Below, piece after piece: positions 1 to 6,627 of a stretch of DNA of 10,520 nucleotides (the stretch's first letter is position 1; each line of letters starts with the position of its first letter). Source of the stretch: an uncultured Lachnospiraceae bacterium (GTDB lineage: Bacteria; Bacillota; Clostridia; Lachnospirales; Lachnospiraceae); the NCBI GenBank assembly GCA_902782965.1, contig CACZPG010000025.1, forward strand, positions 1 to 10,520, read 5' to 3'. A program made the translations under genes and the position numbers. The notes below the pieces were generated by a model that did no database searches, was not told where the DNA came from, and saw only the letters and a program-made list of their open reading frames with translations.

Positions 1-6
1 AAAAAG

Positions 7-50
7 TCTCCGAAAAACCAGGGAATGGTTTTTCGGAGATTTTTTTCTTT
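7..50 (+). terminator. Strong intrinsic terminator, unit 1 of the array
   Basis: A perfect 14-bp stem (7-20 with 26-39) closes a GGGAA loop and is followed by seven T, then CTTT. The A-run at 1-5 can extend pairing with the T-run, so it may also work for transcripts arriving from the opposite strand. It most likely ends transcription of a gene left of the window. Confidence 0.85.
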
Positions 51-60
51 ATTGGAAATG

Positions 61-100
61 TGAAAACCAGGGAATGGTTTTCAGGAGGATATTTTTCTTT
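61..100 (+). terminator. Shortened terminator-like hairpin, unit 2
   Basis: A 9-bp stem (61-69 with 75-83) carries the same GGGAA loop. The T-run does not follow directly: GGAGGATA separates the stem from TTTTTCTTT. It is therefore probably a weaker terminator than unit 1, or a decayed copy. Confidence 0.5.
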
Positions 101-111
101 AGAGAGCTTTT

Positions 112-150
112 AAAAACCAGGGAATGGTTTTTCGGAGATTTTTTTCTTTT
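112..150 (+). terminator. Shortened terminator-like hairpin, unit 3
   Basis: An 8-bp A/T-rich stem (112-119 with 125-132) carries the GGGAA loop. The right flank CGGAGA plus the T-run is identical to unit 1, but the matching left lower arm is absent, so the full 14-bp stem cannot form. Confidence 0.5.
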
Positions 151-173
151 ACTACTTTTACTACTTTTACTAT
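147..173. repeat. 9-bp microsatellite, three units
   Basis: TTTTACTAC occurs at 147-155 and 156-164, followed by TTTTACTAT at 165-173. It begins inside the T-run of hairpin unit 3 and runs directly into the pyrC upstream region. Confidence 0.8.
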
Positions 174-176
174 AAG
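148..176 (+). promoter_or_regulatory. Candidate pyrC promoter (weak)
   Basis: TTTACT (148-153) and TATAAG (171-176) are 17 bp apart, matching the sigma-A consensus at 4/6 and 5/6. An alternative -10 is TATCAT at 212-217, but it has no convincing -35. The leader to the pyrC start would be about 95 nt. A small ATCCC/GGGAT hairpin at 243-256 lies just ahead of the Shine-Dalgarno sequence. I see no PyrR-type anti-terminator and no terminator in this leader. Confidence 0.3.
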
Positions 177-276
177 ATTAAATTAAGATGTTAAAAGATG
201 CTAATCTGTGGTATCATATTGCGGTATGGTAATAGGTGACTAATCCCTCTGGGGATCATAATCAGGAGAACAGTAT

Positions 277-1575
277 ATGCTTTATATAAAAGGTGGAAGA
301 GTTGTAGATCCGGTACGCAAATTTGATGGACTTTCGGATGTTGCGATAGTCGGAAATATTATAGCGGGAGCCGGACCTGATCTGGATATTGAAGAGATTA
401 AGGCTAAATATGATGTATCCGGTTCTGAGATACAGGAGATAGATGCAACAGGTCTGGTTATTGCTCCAGGTCTGGTCGACACACATGTACATTTCAGGGA
501 TCCGGGCTTTGAGTATAAAGAAGATATTGAAACGGGCGCTAAGGCGGCGGCAAGAGGTGGGTTCACCACTGTAGTCTGCATGGCCAATACCAAGCCACCT
601 GTTGATAATATAGAGACGCTTAAATATGTTCAGGAAAAAGGTGAGAAGACCGGTATTCATGTGCTTCAGGCTGCCACTGTAACAAAGGGGATGGCAGGAA
701 AAGAGCTGGTGGATATGGATGCTCTGGCAGAGGCCGGAGCGGCAGGCTTTACTGATGACGGCCTTCCGATTATGGATGAGAAGGTACTTCTGGCTGCTTT
801 AGAAAAAGCCAGAGATCTGGATCTTCCGGTCAGTCTTCACGAAGAAGATCCTCTGTTTATTAAACAACCCGGAGTTAATATGGGTAAGGTCTCAGAAGAA
901 CTGGGCTATGGTGGAGCTTCAAGAACTGCTGAGGATATAATGGTCGCAAGGGATACCGCGCTGGCACTGCATACGGGAGCGGCTCTCTGTATTCAGCATA
1001 TCAGTTCAAAGAACAGTGTGGAATATGTACGGGCTGCCAAGAAGCTGGGAGCGGATGTTCATGCAGAAGCTACACCACATCATTTTACACTTACAGAAGA
1101 AGCAGTGCTGAAGTATGGTACCTATGCCAGAATGAATCCCCCTCTTAGAGAGGAATCGGACAGACTTGCCATTATAGAGGGAATCAAAGACGGTACGATA
1201 GATATGATCGTAACAGATCATGCGCCGCATTCTAAAGAGGAGAAGGATAGGCCACTTGAGTCAGCTCCCAGTGGAATAACCGGTCTGGAAACCTCTCTTG
1301 GACTTGGTATTAAATCACTGGTTGAACCCGGTCACATTTCTCTTATGAAGCTTATGGAACTGATGAGCAGCAATCCTGCTCTGTTATACAGAATGATTCC
1401 CGGAAGCGTTATGGAGGATTCTCCGGCGGACCTGGTAATCTTCGGAGAAGAAGAGGAATGGATCGTAGGAGATTATGCTTCCAAGGCGGCTAACAGTCCG
1501 TTTACCGGATGGAAGCTCCCCGGAAAAGTGCATTATACTATTTGCAATGGAAAGATAGTATATAAAGACATATAA
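277..1575 (+). CDS. pyrC: Dihydroorotase, type I
   Basis: This enzyme catalyses the reversible cyclisation of N-carbamoyl-L-aspartate to dihydroorotate, the third step of de novo pyrimidine synthesis, in the cytoplasm. The 432-aa product has the amidohydrolase fold signatures in order: HVHFRDPG (70-77) with metal ligands H70 and H72, TDDG with D161, LHEED with H188, QHISS with H241, the NPPLR substrate motif (287-291), and TDHAPH with catalytic D314. The spacing matches that known for Bacillus type I enzymes with a constant offset of about ten residues. The carboxylated-lysine motif of type II enzymes is absent. The start has AGGAG (264-268) eight bases upstream. No other pyrimidine gene is adjacent: hairpins lie upstream and a new promoter lies downstream, so it appears monocistronic. 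Confidence 0.96.
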   Translation: MLYIKGGRVVDPVRKFDGLSDVAIVGNIIAGAGPDLDIEEIKAKYDVSGSEIQEIDATGLVIAPGLVDTHVHFRDPGFEYKEDIETGAKAAARGGFTTVVCMANTKPPVDNIETLKYVQEKGEKTGIHVLQAATVTKGMAGKELVDMDALAEAGAAGFTDDGLPIMDEKVLLAALEKARDLDLPVSLHEEDPLFIKQPGVNMGKVSEELGYGGASRTAEDIMVARDTALALHTGAALCIQHISSKNSVEYVRAAKKLGADVHAEATPHHFTLTEEAVLKYGTYARMNPPLREESDRLAIIEGIKDGTIDMIVTDHAPHSKEEKDRPLESAPSGITGLETSLGLGIKSLVEPGHISLMKLMELMSSNPALLYRMIPGSVMEDSPADLVIFGEEEEWIVGDYASKAANSPFTGWKLPGKVHYTICNGKIVYKDI

Positions 1576-1604
1576 GCATGATAGTATATAAAGAGATATA
1601 AGCA
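1554..1604. repeat. 26-bp tandem duplication across the pyrC stop codon
   Basis: A 25-nt segment at 1554-1578 recurs at 1580-1604 with a single C-to-G difference (1569 versus 1595). The first copy encodes the last residues of PyrC and its TAA. The second copy is untranslated and carries a relic of the same coding end. This looks like a recent slippage duplication, harmless because it falls after the first stop. Confidence 0.85.
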
Positions 1605-1608
1605 ATAA

Positions 1609-1637
1609 TTGAAAAAACTACTGAATGCGAGTATAAT
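1609..1637 (+). promoter_or_regulatory. Sigma-A promoter for the five-gene operon
   Basis: TTGAAA (1609-1614) and TATAAT (1632-1637) are separated by 17 bp: 5/6 and 6/6 matches at ideal spacing. Transcription should begin near 1644, leaving a leader of about 64 nt before the phosphoesterase gene. No later promoter of similar quality is seen before hup. Confidence 0.8.
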
Positions 1638-1707
1638 AGTAATGTTTGGGTGCGAATCTGAACAAATATAAAGTCTAATGAATAAAAAACCGCAAAGGAT
1701 AAAATAA

Positions 1708-2772
1708 ATGAAATTTATACATACGGCTGATGTTCACCTTTTTGCCACTCCCGATGAGGGTAAACCATGGGCAGATATGAGGCAGGGTGAAATCGAAGAA
1801 ACATTTGACAGAATTCTAAATGACTGTAATGAGAAGGATATTGATCTTCTTCTTATTGCAGGCAATCTATTCGACCGTTCACCATCGGTGGATGATCTGA
1901 TCTTTCTGGATGAAAAGCTTCTGACTCTGGTAAAGACCAGAACTGTAATCCTCTCCGGTCCGGACGATTATATAGTACCGGGAAGCGAAAGCTCATCATA
2001 CAAATTCAGATCCAGGACAGTTATGCTGCCTCCCGACAGGACGACCAACGCATACTTAAGAGGAATCAATACCTGTGTAACCGGTTACAGCTATGGCAAA
2101 CCGGAATACAGAAGCAGGATAATAGAAGAGATTGAACCGGGCAGAGAAGATGCTATCAACATAATGATCGCATCCGGAGGAGACAAGCATCATATGCCTT
2201 TCAGGAAAGATGCAGTTGCATCCAAAGGCTATGATTATGTTGCAATGGGATATATAAGAAGGCCCGTTCACATTCTTCGAAACAGGATGGCCTACGCCGG
2301 TACTCCGGAACCACTTGGTCCAAAGGAGACAGGTCGTCACGGTTATGTTATCGGAGAAATAAATGATGAGGGAACCACTATAAGCTGGTGTCCTGTAGCA
2401 AAACGTAACTATGTGGATATCAGCATTACAATGTCTCCGGAACTTTCTCCTGAGGAAATAGTGAAGAATCTTGAGAACAAGATGATGAAGCTGGGGACTG
2501 ATAATATCTACAGCATTACCCTCAGAGGTTTTTCAAAGGATAACACCAATCTGGATCTGACCAGGATTAACAGCAGATTTAATGTTTACGAATATCTGAA
2601 TATGACTATATCTGATGAAGATCAGAATATCCTTCAGGTTGAGAATGAGAATAATATGATGGGAAGTTTCATCAAAGAGGTAAACGGCAGTTATACCCTG
2701 GATGAGGGCATAAGAAGCAGAGCTCTCAGATATGGAATGGAAGCACTTATTTTAGCAGGAGAAGAGAGATAA
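1708..2772 (+). CDS. SbcD/Mre11/YhaO-like phosphoesterase, probably catalytically inactive
   Basis: The 354-aa protein has the overall plan of the calcineurin-like nuclease subunit of SbcCD/YhaO-type DNA repair complexes, and the gene directly precedes a Rad50/YhaN-like gene, as in those systems. Motif I is intact (HTADVH, D8 and H10). The later metal motifs are altered: GD-x-F-D reads AGNLFD (N53), GNHD reads GPDD (84-87), the motif IV His is replaced in IASGGD (S156), and GHxH reads GYIR (181-184). Conserved family surroundings persist, such as MAYAGTPEP (194-202) and TGRHGYVIGE (208-217). The loss is therefore specific to metal ligands and not a general decay. The frame is open and full length, with AAAGGA (1694-1699) as ribosome binding site. 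It may act as a scaffold or DNA-binding partner (inference). Confidence 0.8.
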   Translation: MKFIHTADVHLFATPDEGKPWADMRQGEIEETFDRILNDCNEKDIDLLLIAGNLFDRSPSVDDLIFLDEKLLTLVKTRTVILSGPDDYIVPGSESSSYKFRSRTVMLPPDRTTNAYLRGINTCVTGYSYGKPEYRSRIIEEIEPGREDAINIMIASGGDKHHMPFRKDAVASKGYDYVAMGYIRRPVHILRNRMAYAGTPEPLGPKETGRHGYVIGEINDEGTTISWCPVAKRNYVDISITMSPELSPEEIVKNLENKMMKLGTDNIYSITLRGFSKDNTNLDLTRINSRFNVYEYLNMTISDEDQNILQVENENNMMGSFIKEVNGSYTLDEGIRSRALRYGMEALILAGEER

Positions 2773-4500
2773 ATGTATCTGACAAAACTCTTAGTACGTG
2801 ATTTTGGAAAATTTCATAATAAAAGTGTGGATCTTACAACGGGTATCAATCTTGTGGTTGGTGGTCCGGAAAGTGGTAAATCAACCTTTAGAGATTTTCT
2901 GGTTGGAATGATCTACGGTATTCCCAGAAGAGAAGGAATTACTAAGGTAAGATCTAATTATGATCTGAGAAAACCTGATAATTCAAATGGTTATTCAGGT
3001 ACTGCCTATGTTAAGAATGATGAGAGTACTTATCTGATAGACAGAACATTTCTGGCAGGTGCCAAGAAGGCTTCGGTACTGGATGTAGTATCAGGAAGAG
3101 AAGTTCGACTTAAGTATACTGATACATTGAGTGGTACTTTGTGTGAAACAGATAAGAATACTTATCTGGACACAAGGTGTATTGCCTTCTCAGATGAAGA
3201 GGATATGGGCGACAGACTTAAGGACTATCTTACTAATATTACCCTGACGGGTACTGCCAATATTGATAAATCCAAGGCAATCAAGTATCTGGAAAATGAG
3301 AAGAAGAGTCACATTCCGAGACCTCTCATCAGAAGACTTGATGAACTTGATGAGAGAATATCCGAATATGACGGTCTGGATGAAGAGATAGATGCAGTTG
3401 AAAATGAACTGAAGACTATCAATGAAGAATTCGTAATGGAAGCTGAGAGAAGAAAACGTGAAGCTCGTAAGATCGTTGAGAACGAGGATGGTACCATTAC
3501 TTATGAAGCAGACAGTTCTCTTGAAGAGAAGATAGATAAGCTTACTGAAAGAGAGAAGAATATTAATCTCGGAGCTGTTGCTGAGAAGGATGAAGAGAAG
3601 AAGACTCGTGAAAAGGTAAAGGTAGACAAACCATTTACAGACAGAATTCCTGTAATTCTTGGTACCGGACTTCTTGTAATTCTTATAATTGCAGCTATTG
3701 TATATATGCTTCCGTTTGAACCGATGATAAGAAAGCTTTTCATTGCATTTACCACGCTCTTTGTATTCATTACAATTTTGGATGGAATAAAAGCGAAAGA
3801 TCTTCTGGCCAGAAAATCCAAAGAGGAAATGCCGGATGAAGAGGAATTCCAGAAAGTGCTGGAAGAGTTGAAAGAAGAAGCAGAGAAACAGGAAGAACAG
3901 GATTTCGATATGTCCTTCGCCAAGGAATATCAGGAGAAGAAAGCCGTATTAAAAGAAAAAGAAGCTGCTCTGCTTGAGAGAAGAAGTGAGAGAGCTAAGC
4001 TTAGAGCAGAGTTTGATTCTGTGTTTAAGAAGAAGAGCGAACTCGAAGAAGAAATTCAGGCTATAGATTTTGCTATCAGCAAGATAAATCAGTTATCAAA
4101 TGGTTTCAAGAAGGAATCCTTTGAGAACCTTTTGGGATATGTTTCAGAGTACATCAAAGCTCTTACTCTGGGAGAATTCAATTCTATCAATTTTGATGAT
4201 GTAGGTTCTATTCTTCTTATTAATTCAAGAGGAGCAGTGCCAATCTCAAGACTTACAGAAGAGGATGCGGGCAAGATATTCCTTGCTATAAGACTTAGTA
4301 TAGCTAAACATTTGTCTAAGGAGAAAATGCCTCTGATAATAGACGGAACCTCCATGCTCGACAGTGTTGCTGAGATTAAAGCATTTGCGAGTGTACTGGA
4401 TTCCCTGAAGGAAGAACAGATAATTATTCTGACTGAGGACAGAGGTATGGCATCAGTATTTCAGAGTAAAGGAATGGATGTAAATCTCGTTACACTGTAA
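2773..4500 (+). CDS. YhaN/Rad50-like ATPase with central membrane hairpin, degenerate motifs
   Basis: This 575-aa protein is built like a short SMC/Rad50-type ATPase: N-terminal P-loop half, coiled coil (about 185-285), two hydrophobic segments (about 291-313 and 322-338), a second coiled coil (about 345-445) and a C-terminal ATPase half. Walker A is intact (GGPESGKST, 30-38, K36). The C-terminal half is atypical: Walker B reads LIIDGTS (521-527), with Gly where the catalytic Glu is expected; the signature region reads ISRLTEED (491-498) without the LSxG core; and the switch region reads LTEDRG (553-558) without the usual polar Cys-His/Gln. The membrane hairpin sits at the coiled-coil apex, where Rad50 has its zinc hook, suggesting membrane tethering (inference). 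The ATG follows the upstream TAA with no gap, and AGGAG (2757-2761) lies inside the upstream gene, so translation is probably coupled. Confidence 0.8.
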   Translation: MYLTKLLVRDFGKFHNKSVDLTTGINLVVGGPESGKSTFRDFLVGMIYGIPRREGITKVRSNYDLRKPDNSNGYSGTAYVKNDESTYLIDRTFLAGAKKASVLDVVSGREVRLKYTDTLSGTLCETDKNTYLDTRCIAFSDEEDMGDRLKDYLTNITLTGTANIDKSKAIKYLENEKKSHIPRPLIRRLDELDERISEYDGLDEEIDAVENELKTINEEFVMEAERRKREARKIVENEDGTITYEADSSLEEKIDKLTEREKNINLGAVAEKDEEKKTREKVKVDKPFTDRIPVILGTGLLVILIIAAIVYMLPFEPMIRKLFIAFTTLFVFITILDGIKAKDLLARKSKEEMPDEEEFQKVLEELKEEAEKQEEQDFDMSFAKEYQEKKAVLKEKEAALLERRSERAKLRAEFDSVFKKKSELEEEIQAIDFAISKINQLSNGFKKESFENLLGYVSEYIKALTLGEFNSINFDDVGSILLINSRGAVPISRLTEEDAGKIFLAIRLSIAKHLSKEKMPLIIDGTSMLDSVAEIKAFASVLDSLKEEQIIILTEDRGMASVFQSKGMDVNLVTL

Positions 4501-4518
4501 CATAAAGAGGAGAAAGTA

Positions 4519-4695
4519 ATGGCAGCATCATGTGATGAATGTGCATATTTCTATTATGATGATGAAATTGAAGAATATGTCTGTGATGTTAACATGGATG
4601 AGGATGACTACGGTCGTCTGGTGACGAATAATTTCAAGGAATGTCCTTACTTCAAAGATGGGGACGAATACAAGGTTGTGAGACATCAGATGTAG
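4519..4695 (+). CDS. Small four-cysteine protein, DUF6472-like
   Basis: A 58-aa acidic protein starts at ATG 4519, six bases after AGAGGAG (4506-4512), and ends at TAG. It begins MAASCDECAYF and ends YKVVRHQM. Four cysteines (C5, C8, C22, C42) in a CxxC-C-C arrangement could bind one zinc or iron ion. I recall similar short proteins of uncharacterised family DUF6472 in Lachnospiraceae, including the acidic centre, a late Cys-Pro-Tyr (CPYF, 42-45) and the DEYKVVR tail. That family assignment is from memory and unchecked. The gene lies 18 nt after the ATPase gene and 48 nt before manA, with no promoter or terminator in either gap, so it belongs to the same operon. Its function is unknown. Confidence 0.85.
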   Translation: MAASCDECAYFYYDDEIEEYVCDVNMDEDDYGRLVTNNFKECPYFKDGDEYKVVRHQM

Positions 4696-4743
4696 TTCTT
4701 ATTCCACTTACAGGTGAGCCATCATTTGGAAGGATTATTATTT

Positions 4744-5682
4744 ATGGATATTATCAAACTTTCCCCTGTATTTAAAGAAACCATATGGGGCGGGAAAAAA
4801 CTGAGAGATATTTACGGTTATGATATTCCTAGTGATCATACGGGAGAGTGCTGGGCAGTAAGTGCACATGAGAACGGGGATTGCAAAGTCAGTGGCGGTA
4901 CATATGAGGGCATGTATCTGTCTGAACTTTGGAGTGAACACAGAGAAATATTCGGAGGTATGAAGGGAGATAGATTTCCGCTTCTTACTAAAATAATAGA
5001 TGCCAATGATGATCTTAGTATTCAGGTTCACCCGGATGATGAATATGCTTATAAGAATGAGAATGGATCTTTAGGAAAGACCGAGAGCTGGTATGTTCTT
5101 GATTGTTCTGAGGATTCTACAATCATAAATGGTCATAATGCGACAAGTCACGAGGAACTTGCTCAGATGATCCGGGATAAGAAATGGAACGAACTTCTAA
5201 GAGAGATTCCGGTTCATAAAGGAGATTTCCTTCAGATTATCCCCGGAACCATTCATGCTATTAAGAAGGGAACCATGGTTCTGGAAATTCAGCAGAGCTG
5301 TGATATTATATACCGACTTTATGATTATGACAGATTATCCGATGGAAAGCCCAGGCCTCTTCACATCAGGAAGAGTCTGGATGTGATAAATGTTCCACAT
5401 AGAGAATATGTGCAGTCTGAGACTTATGGTGAAACACAGAATGAATGGTTTGAACAACTGATCTCGTGCCGTTATTATAATGTGTGGAAAGCAGTGCTTG
5501 ATGGAGATAAGTCTCTGATTCAGGAAGGGTATTTCATGATAGGCTCGTGTCTTGAGGGAGAAGCTGTGATAGGAAATACCGGAGTAAAGAAGGGTGAGCA
5601 TTTCATTGTTCCGAGTCTTCCTTCCGGAAGAATAAGGATTAGTGGAAATGCTGAATTTATTATTTCTTCGCCTAATGAATAA
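4744..5682 (+). CDS. manA: Mannose-6-phosphate isomerase, class I (short form)
   Basis: This cytoplasmic zinc enzyme interconverts mannose-6-phosphate and fructose-6-phosphate, linking mannose use and GDP-mannose supply to glycolysis. The 312-aa product matches the short Bacillus-type class I form, which is smaller than the enterobacterial enzyme of about 390 aa. Visible motifs are the N-terminal FKETIWGGKKL (10-20), QVHPDD with zinc ligands Q95 and H97, GKTES with E114, GTIHAI with H171, and YRLYDY (190-195) holding the presumed catalytic Arg. I place the start at ATG 4744, preceded by GGAAGGA (4728-4734). An in-frame GTG at 4714 would add ten residues but has no ribosome binding site and lies before the family's usual N-terminus. 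The next gene begins 18 nt downstream. Confidence 0.94.
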   Translation: MDIIKLSPVFKETIWGGKKLRDIYGYDIPSDHTGECWAVSAHENGDCKVSGGTYEGMYLSELWSEHREIFGGMKGDRFPLLTKIIDANDDLSIQVHPDDEYAYKNENGSLGKTESWYVLDCSEDSTIINGHNATSHEELAQMIRDKKWNELLREIPVHKGDFLQIIPGTIHAIKKGTMVLEIQQSCDIIYRLYDYDRLSDGKPRPLHIRKSLDVINVPHREYVQSETYGETQNEWFEQLISCRYYNVWKAVLDGDKSLIQEGYFMIGSCLEGEAVIGNTGVKKGEHFIVPSLPSGRIRISGNAEFIISSPNE

Positions 5683-5700
5683 TAAGGAAGGGAGCATTTT

Positions 5701-6585
5701 ATGCAGACATTTTATTTGGAGAATATAAAGCTTAAAGTAACTATTAATCAGCAGGGAGCAGAGCTTGCAAGTATTTTCTCAAAGGAAAATGGAACAGAAT
5801 ATCTCTGGAATGCCGACGAGAAATTCTGGAAAAGACATGCACCGGTGCTTTTCCCTATAGTAGGAAGTCTAAAGAACAGTTCTTTCAAGGTTGGTGATGA
5901 AGTGTATGACATGTCGCAGCATGGATTTGCCAGAGATCTTGATTTTAAAATGGTGAAGCAGCCTGATGGAAAGAATATACTTTTCAGACTGGACAGCAAT
6001 GAGGATACTTATAACAGATATCCCTATAAATTCTCACTTGAGATAAAATATGAACTTGACGGAAGTAAGATTATTACTACCTGGAAGGTTATCAATACAG
6101 ATGATAAGGATATATATTTCCAGATAGGTGGACATCCGGCTTTCATGTGTCCTTTGAAGAAAGGAGAGAAGCAGGAGAGTTATTATCTGAACTTTGATAC
6201 AGATAAGAACCTGAAGTATTCGCTTCTTAACTCAAATGGCCTTGTTGAATCGGAGGATAATGTTCTCGAAAATGATGGTGGGCTTGTAACGATTGATGAG
6301 CATATGTTTGACAAGGACGCTCTCATCATAGAGAATAATCAGGCTTCCAAGGTTACTCTTTGCAGACCGGACGGAATGTCGTATCTTTCAGTTATTTTTG
6401 ATGCTCCACTTTTCGGACTCTGGTCTCCGGCAGGAAAGAAGGCTCCTTTTGTATGTATAGAACCTTGGTATGGAAGAGCTGATAAGGAAAATTTCAGCGG
6501 TAATATTGAGGATAGAGAATACATTAATAAGCTGAAACCAGAGGAAAGTTTTGAGGCATCTTACATCATAGAAATTGAGGAATAA
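5701..6585 (+). CDS. Aldose 1-epimerase family protein (LacX-like mutarotase)
   Basis: The 294-aa protein belongs to the galactose mutarotase-like beta-sandwich superfamily, whose members interconvert alpha and beta anomers of hexoses or hexose phosphates. Supporting motifs are QHGFARD (73-79, H74), GGHPAF (143-148, H145, the expected catalytic acid) and EPWYGRAD (254-261, E254, the expected catalytic base). The sequence is of the LacX/YeaD-like branch more than canonical GalM, so the substrate is uncertain. A position 18 nt after manA, with a strong AGGGAG (5689-5694), suggests it acts on a sugar or sugar phosphate in the same flux. No clear intrinsic terminator follows before the hup promoter, so some read-through into hup is possible. 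Confidence 0.88.
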   Translation: MQTFYLENIKLKVTINQQGAELASIFSKENGTEYLWNADEKFWKRHAPVLFPIVGSLKNSSFKVGDEVYDMSQHGFARDLDFKMVKQPDGKNILFRLDSNEDTYNRYPYKFSLEIKYELDGSKIITTWKVINTDDKDIYFQIGGHPAFMCPLKKGEKQESYYLNFDTDKNLKYSLLNSNGLVESEDNVLENDGGLVTIDEHMFDKDALIIENNQASKVTLCRPDGMSYLSVIFDAPLFGLWSPAGKKAPFVCIEPWYGRADKENFSGNIEDREYINKLKPEESFEASYIIEIEE

Positions 6586-6627
6586 AACGAAAAAGTTGAT
6601 TTAGTTAACATAAGGAGATTACATTAA

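Larger units (their letters stand above)
1..150. repeat. Tandem array of three palindromic units, period about 50 bp
   Basis: Three units share the identical 19-nt core AAAACCAGGGAATGGTTTT at 14-32, 63-81 and 113-131. Units 1 and 3 are identical over 38 nt (13-50 and 112-149), including the trailing T-run and CTTT. Unit 2 has diverged below the core but also ends in ATTTTTCTTT. The core folds as ACCA-GGGAA-TGGT, and each unit resembles an intrinsic terminator. Only unit 1 keeps both arms of the long stem. In units 2 and 3 the left lower arm differs while the right side is kept. The array begins at the window edge, so more copies may lie upstream. Tandem duplication of a terminator and a small dispersed palindromic repeat family are both possible. 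Confidence 0.85.

Noticed and set aside
1..150. CRISPR-like reading of the palindromic array (19-nt repeats with about 30-nt gaps)
   Set aside because: The gaps are not unique spacers: they share T-runs and flanks, and units 1 and 3 match for 38 nt. There are no cas genes, and the units resemble terminators.
177..276. Pyrimidine-responsive attenuator or PyrR site in the pyrC leader
   Set aside because: Only a 5-bp hairpin (243-256) is visible. There is no terminator/anti-terminator pair and no recognisable PyrR-binding loop.
262..660. Antisense open frames opposite pyrC (also 282-593)
   Set aside because: Low-complexity translations without motifs, fully overlapped by a clearly recognised pyrC; no ribosome binding sites.
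3501..3923. 140-aa antisense frame opposite the ATPase gene
   Set aside because: Serine-rich shadow of the Glu/Lys-rich coiled coil on the other strand, not a plausible protein.
1708..4500. Pseudogene status for the degenerate nuclease/ATPase pair
   Set aside because: Both frames are open over full domains, with good ribosome binding sites, coupled stop-start and a strong promoter. Substitutions concentrate at catalytic positions, unlike random decay.
4714..4743. GTG start extending ManA by ten residues
   Set aside because: No Shine-Dalgarno sequence upstream. ATG at 4744 has GGAAGGA at good spacing and matches the family N-terminus.
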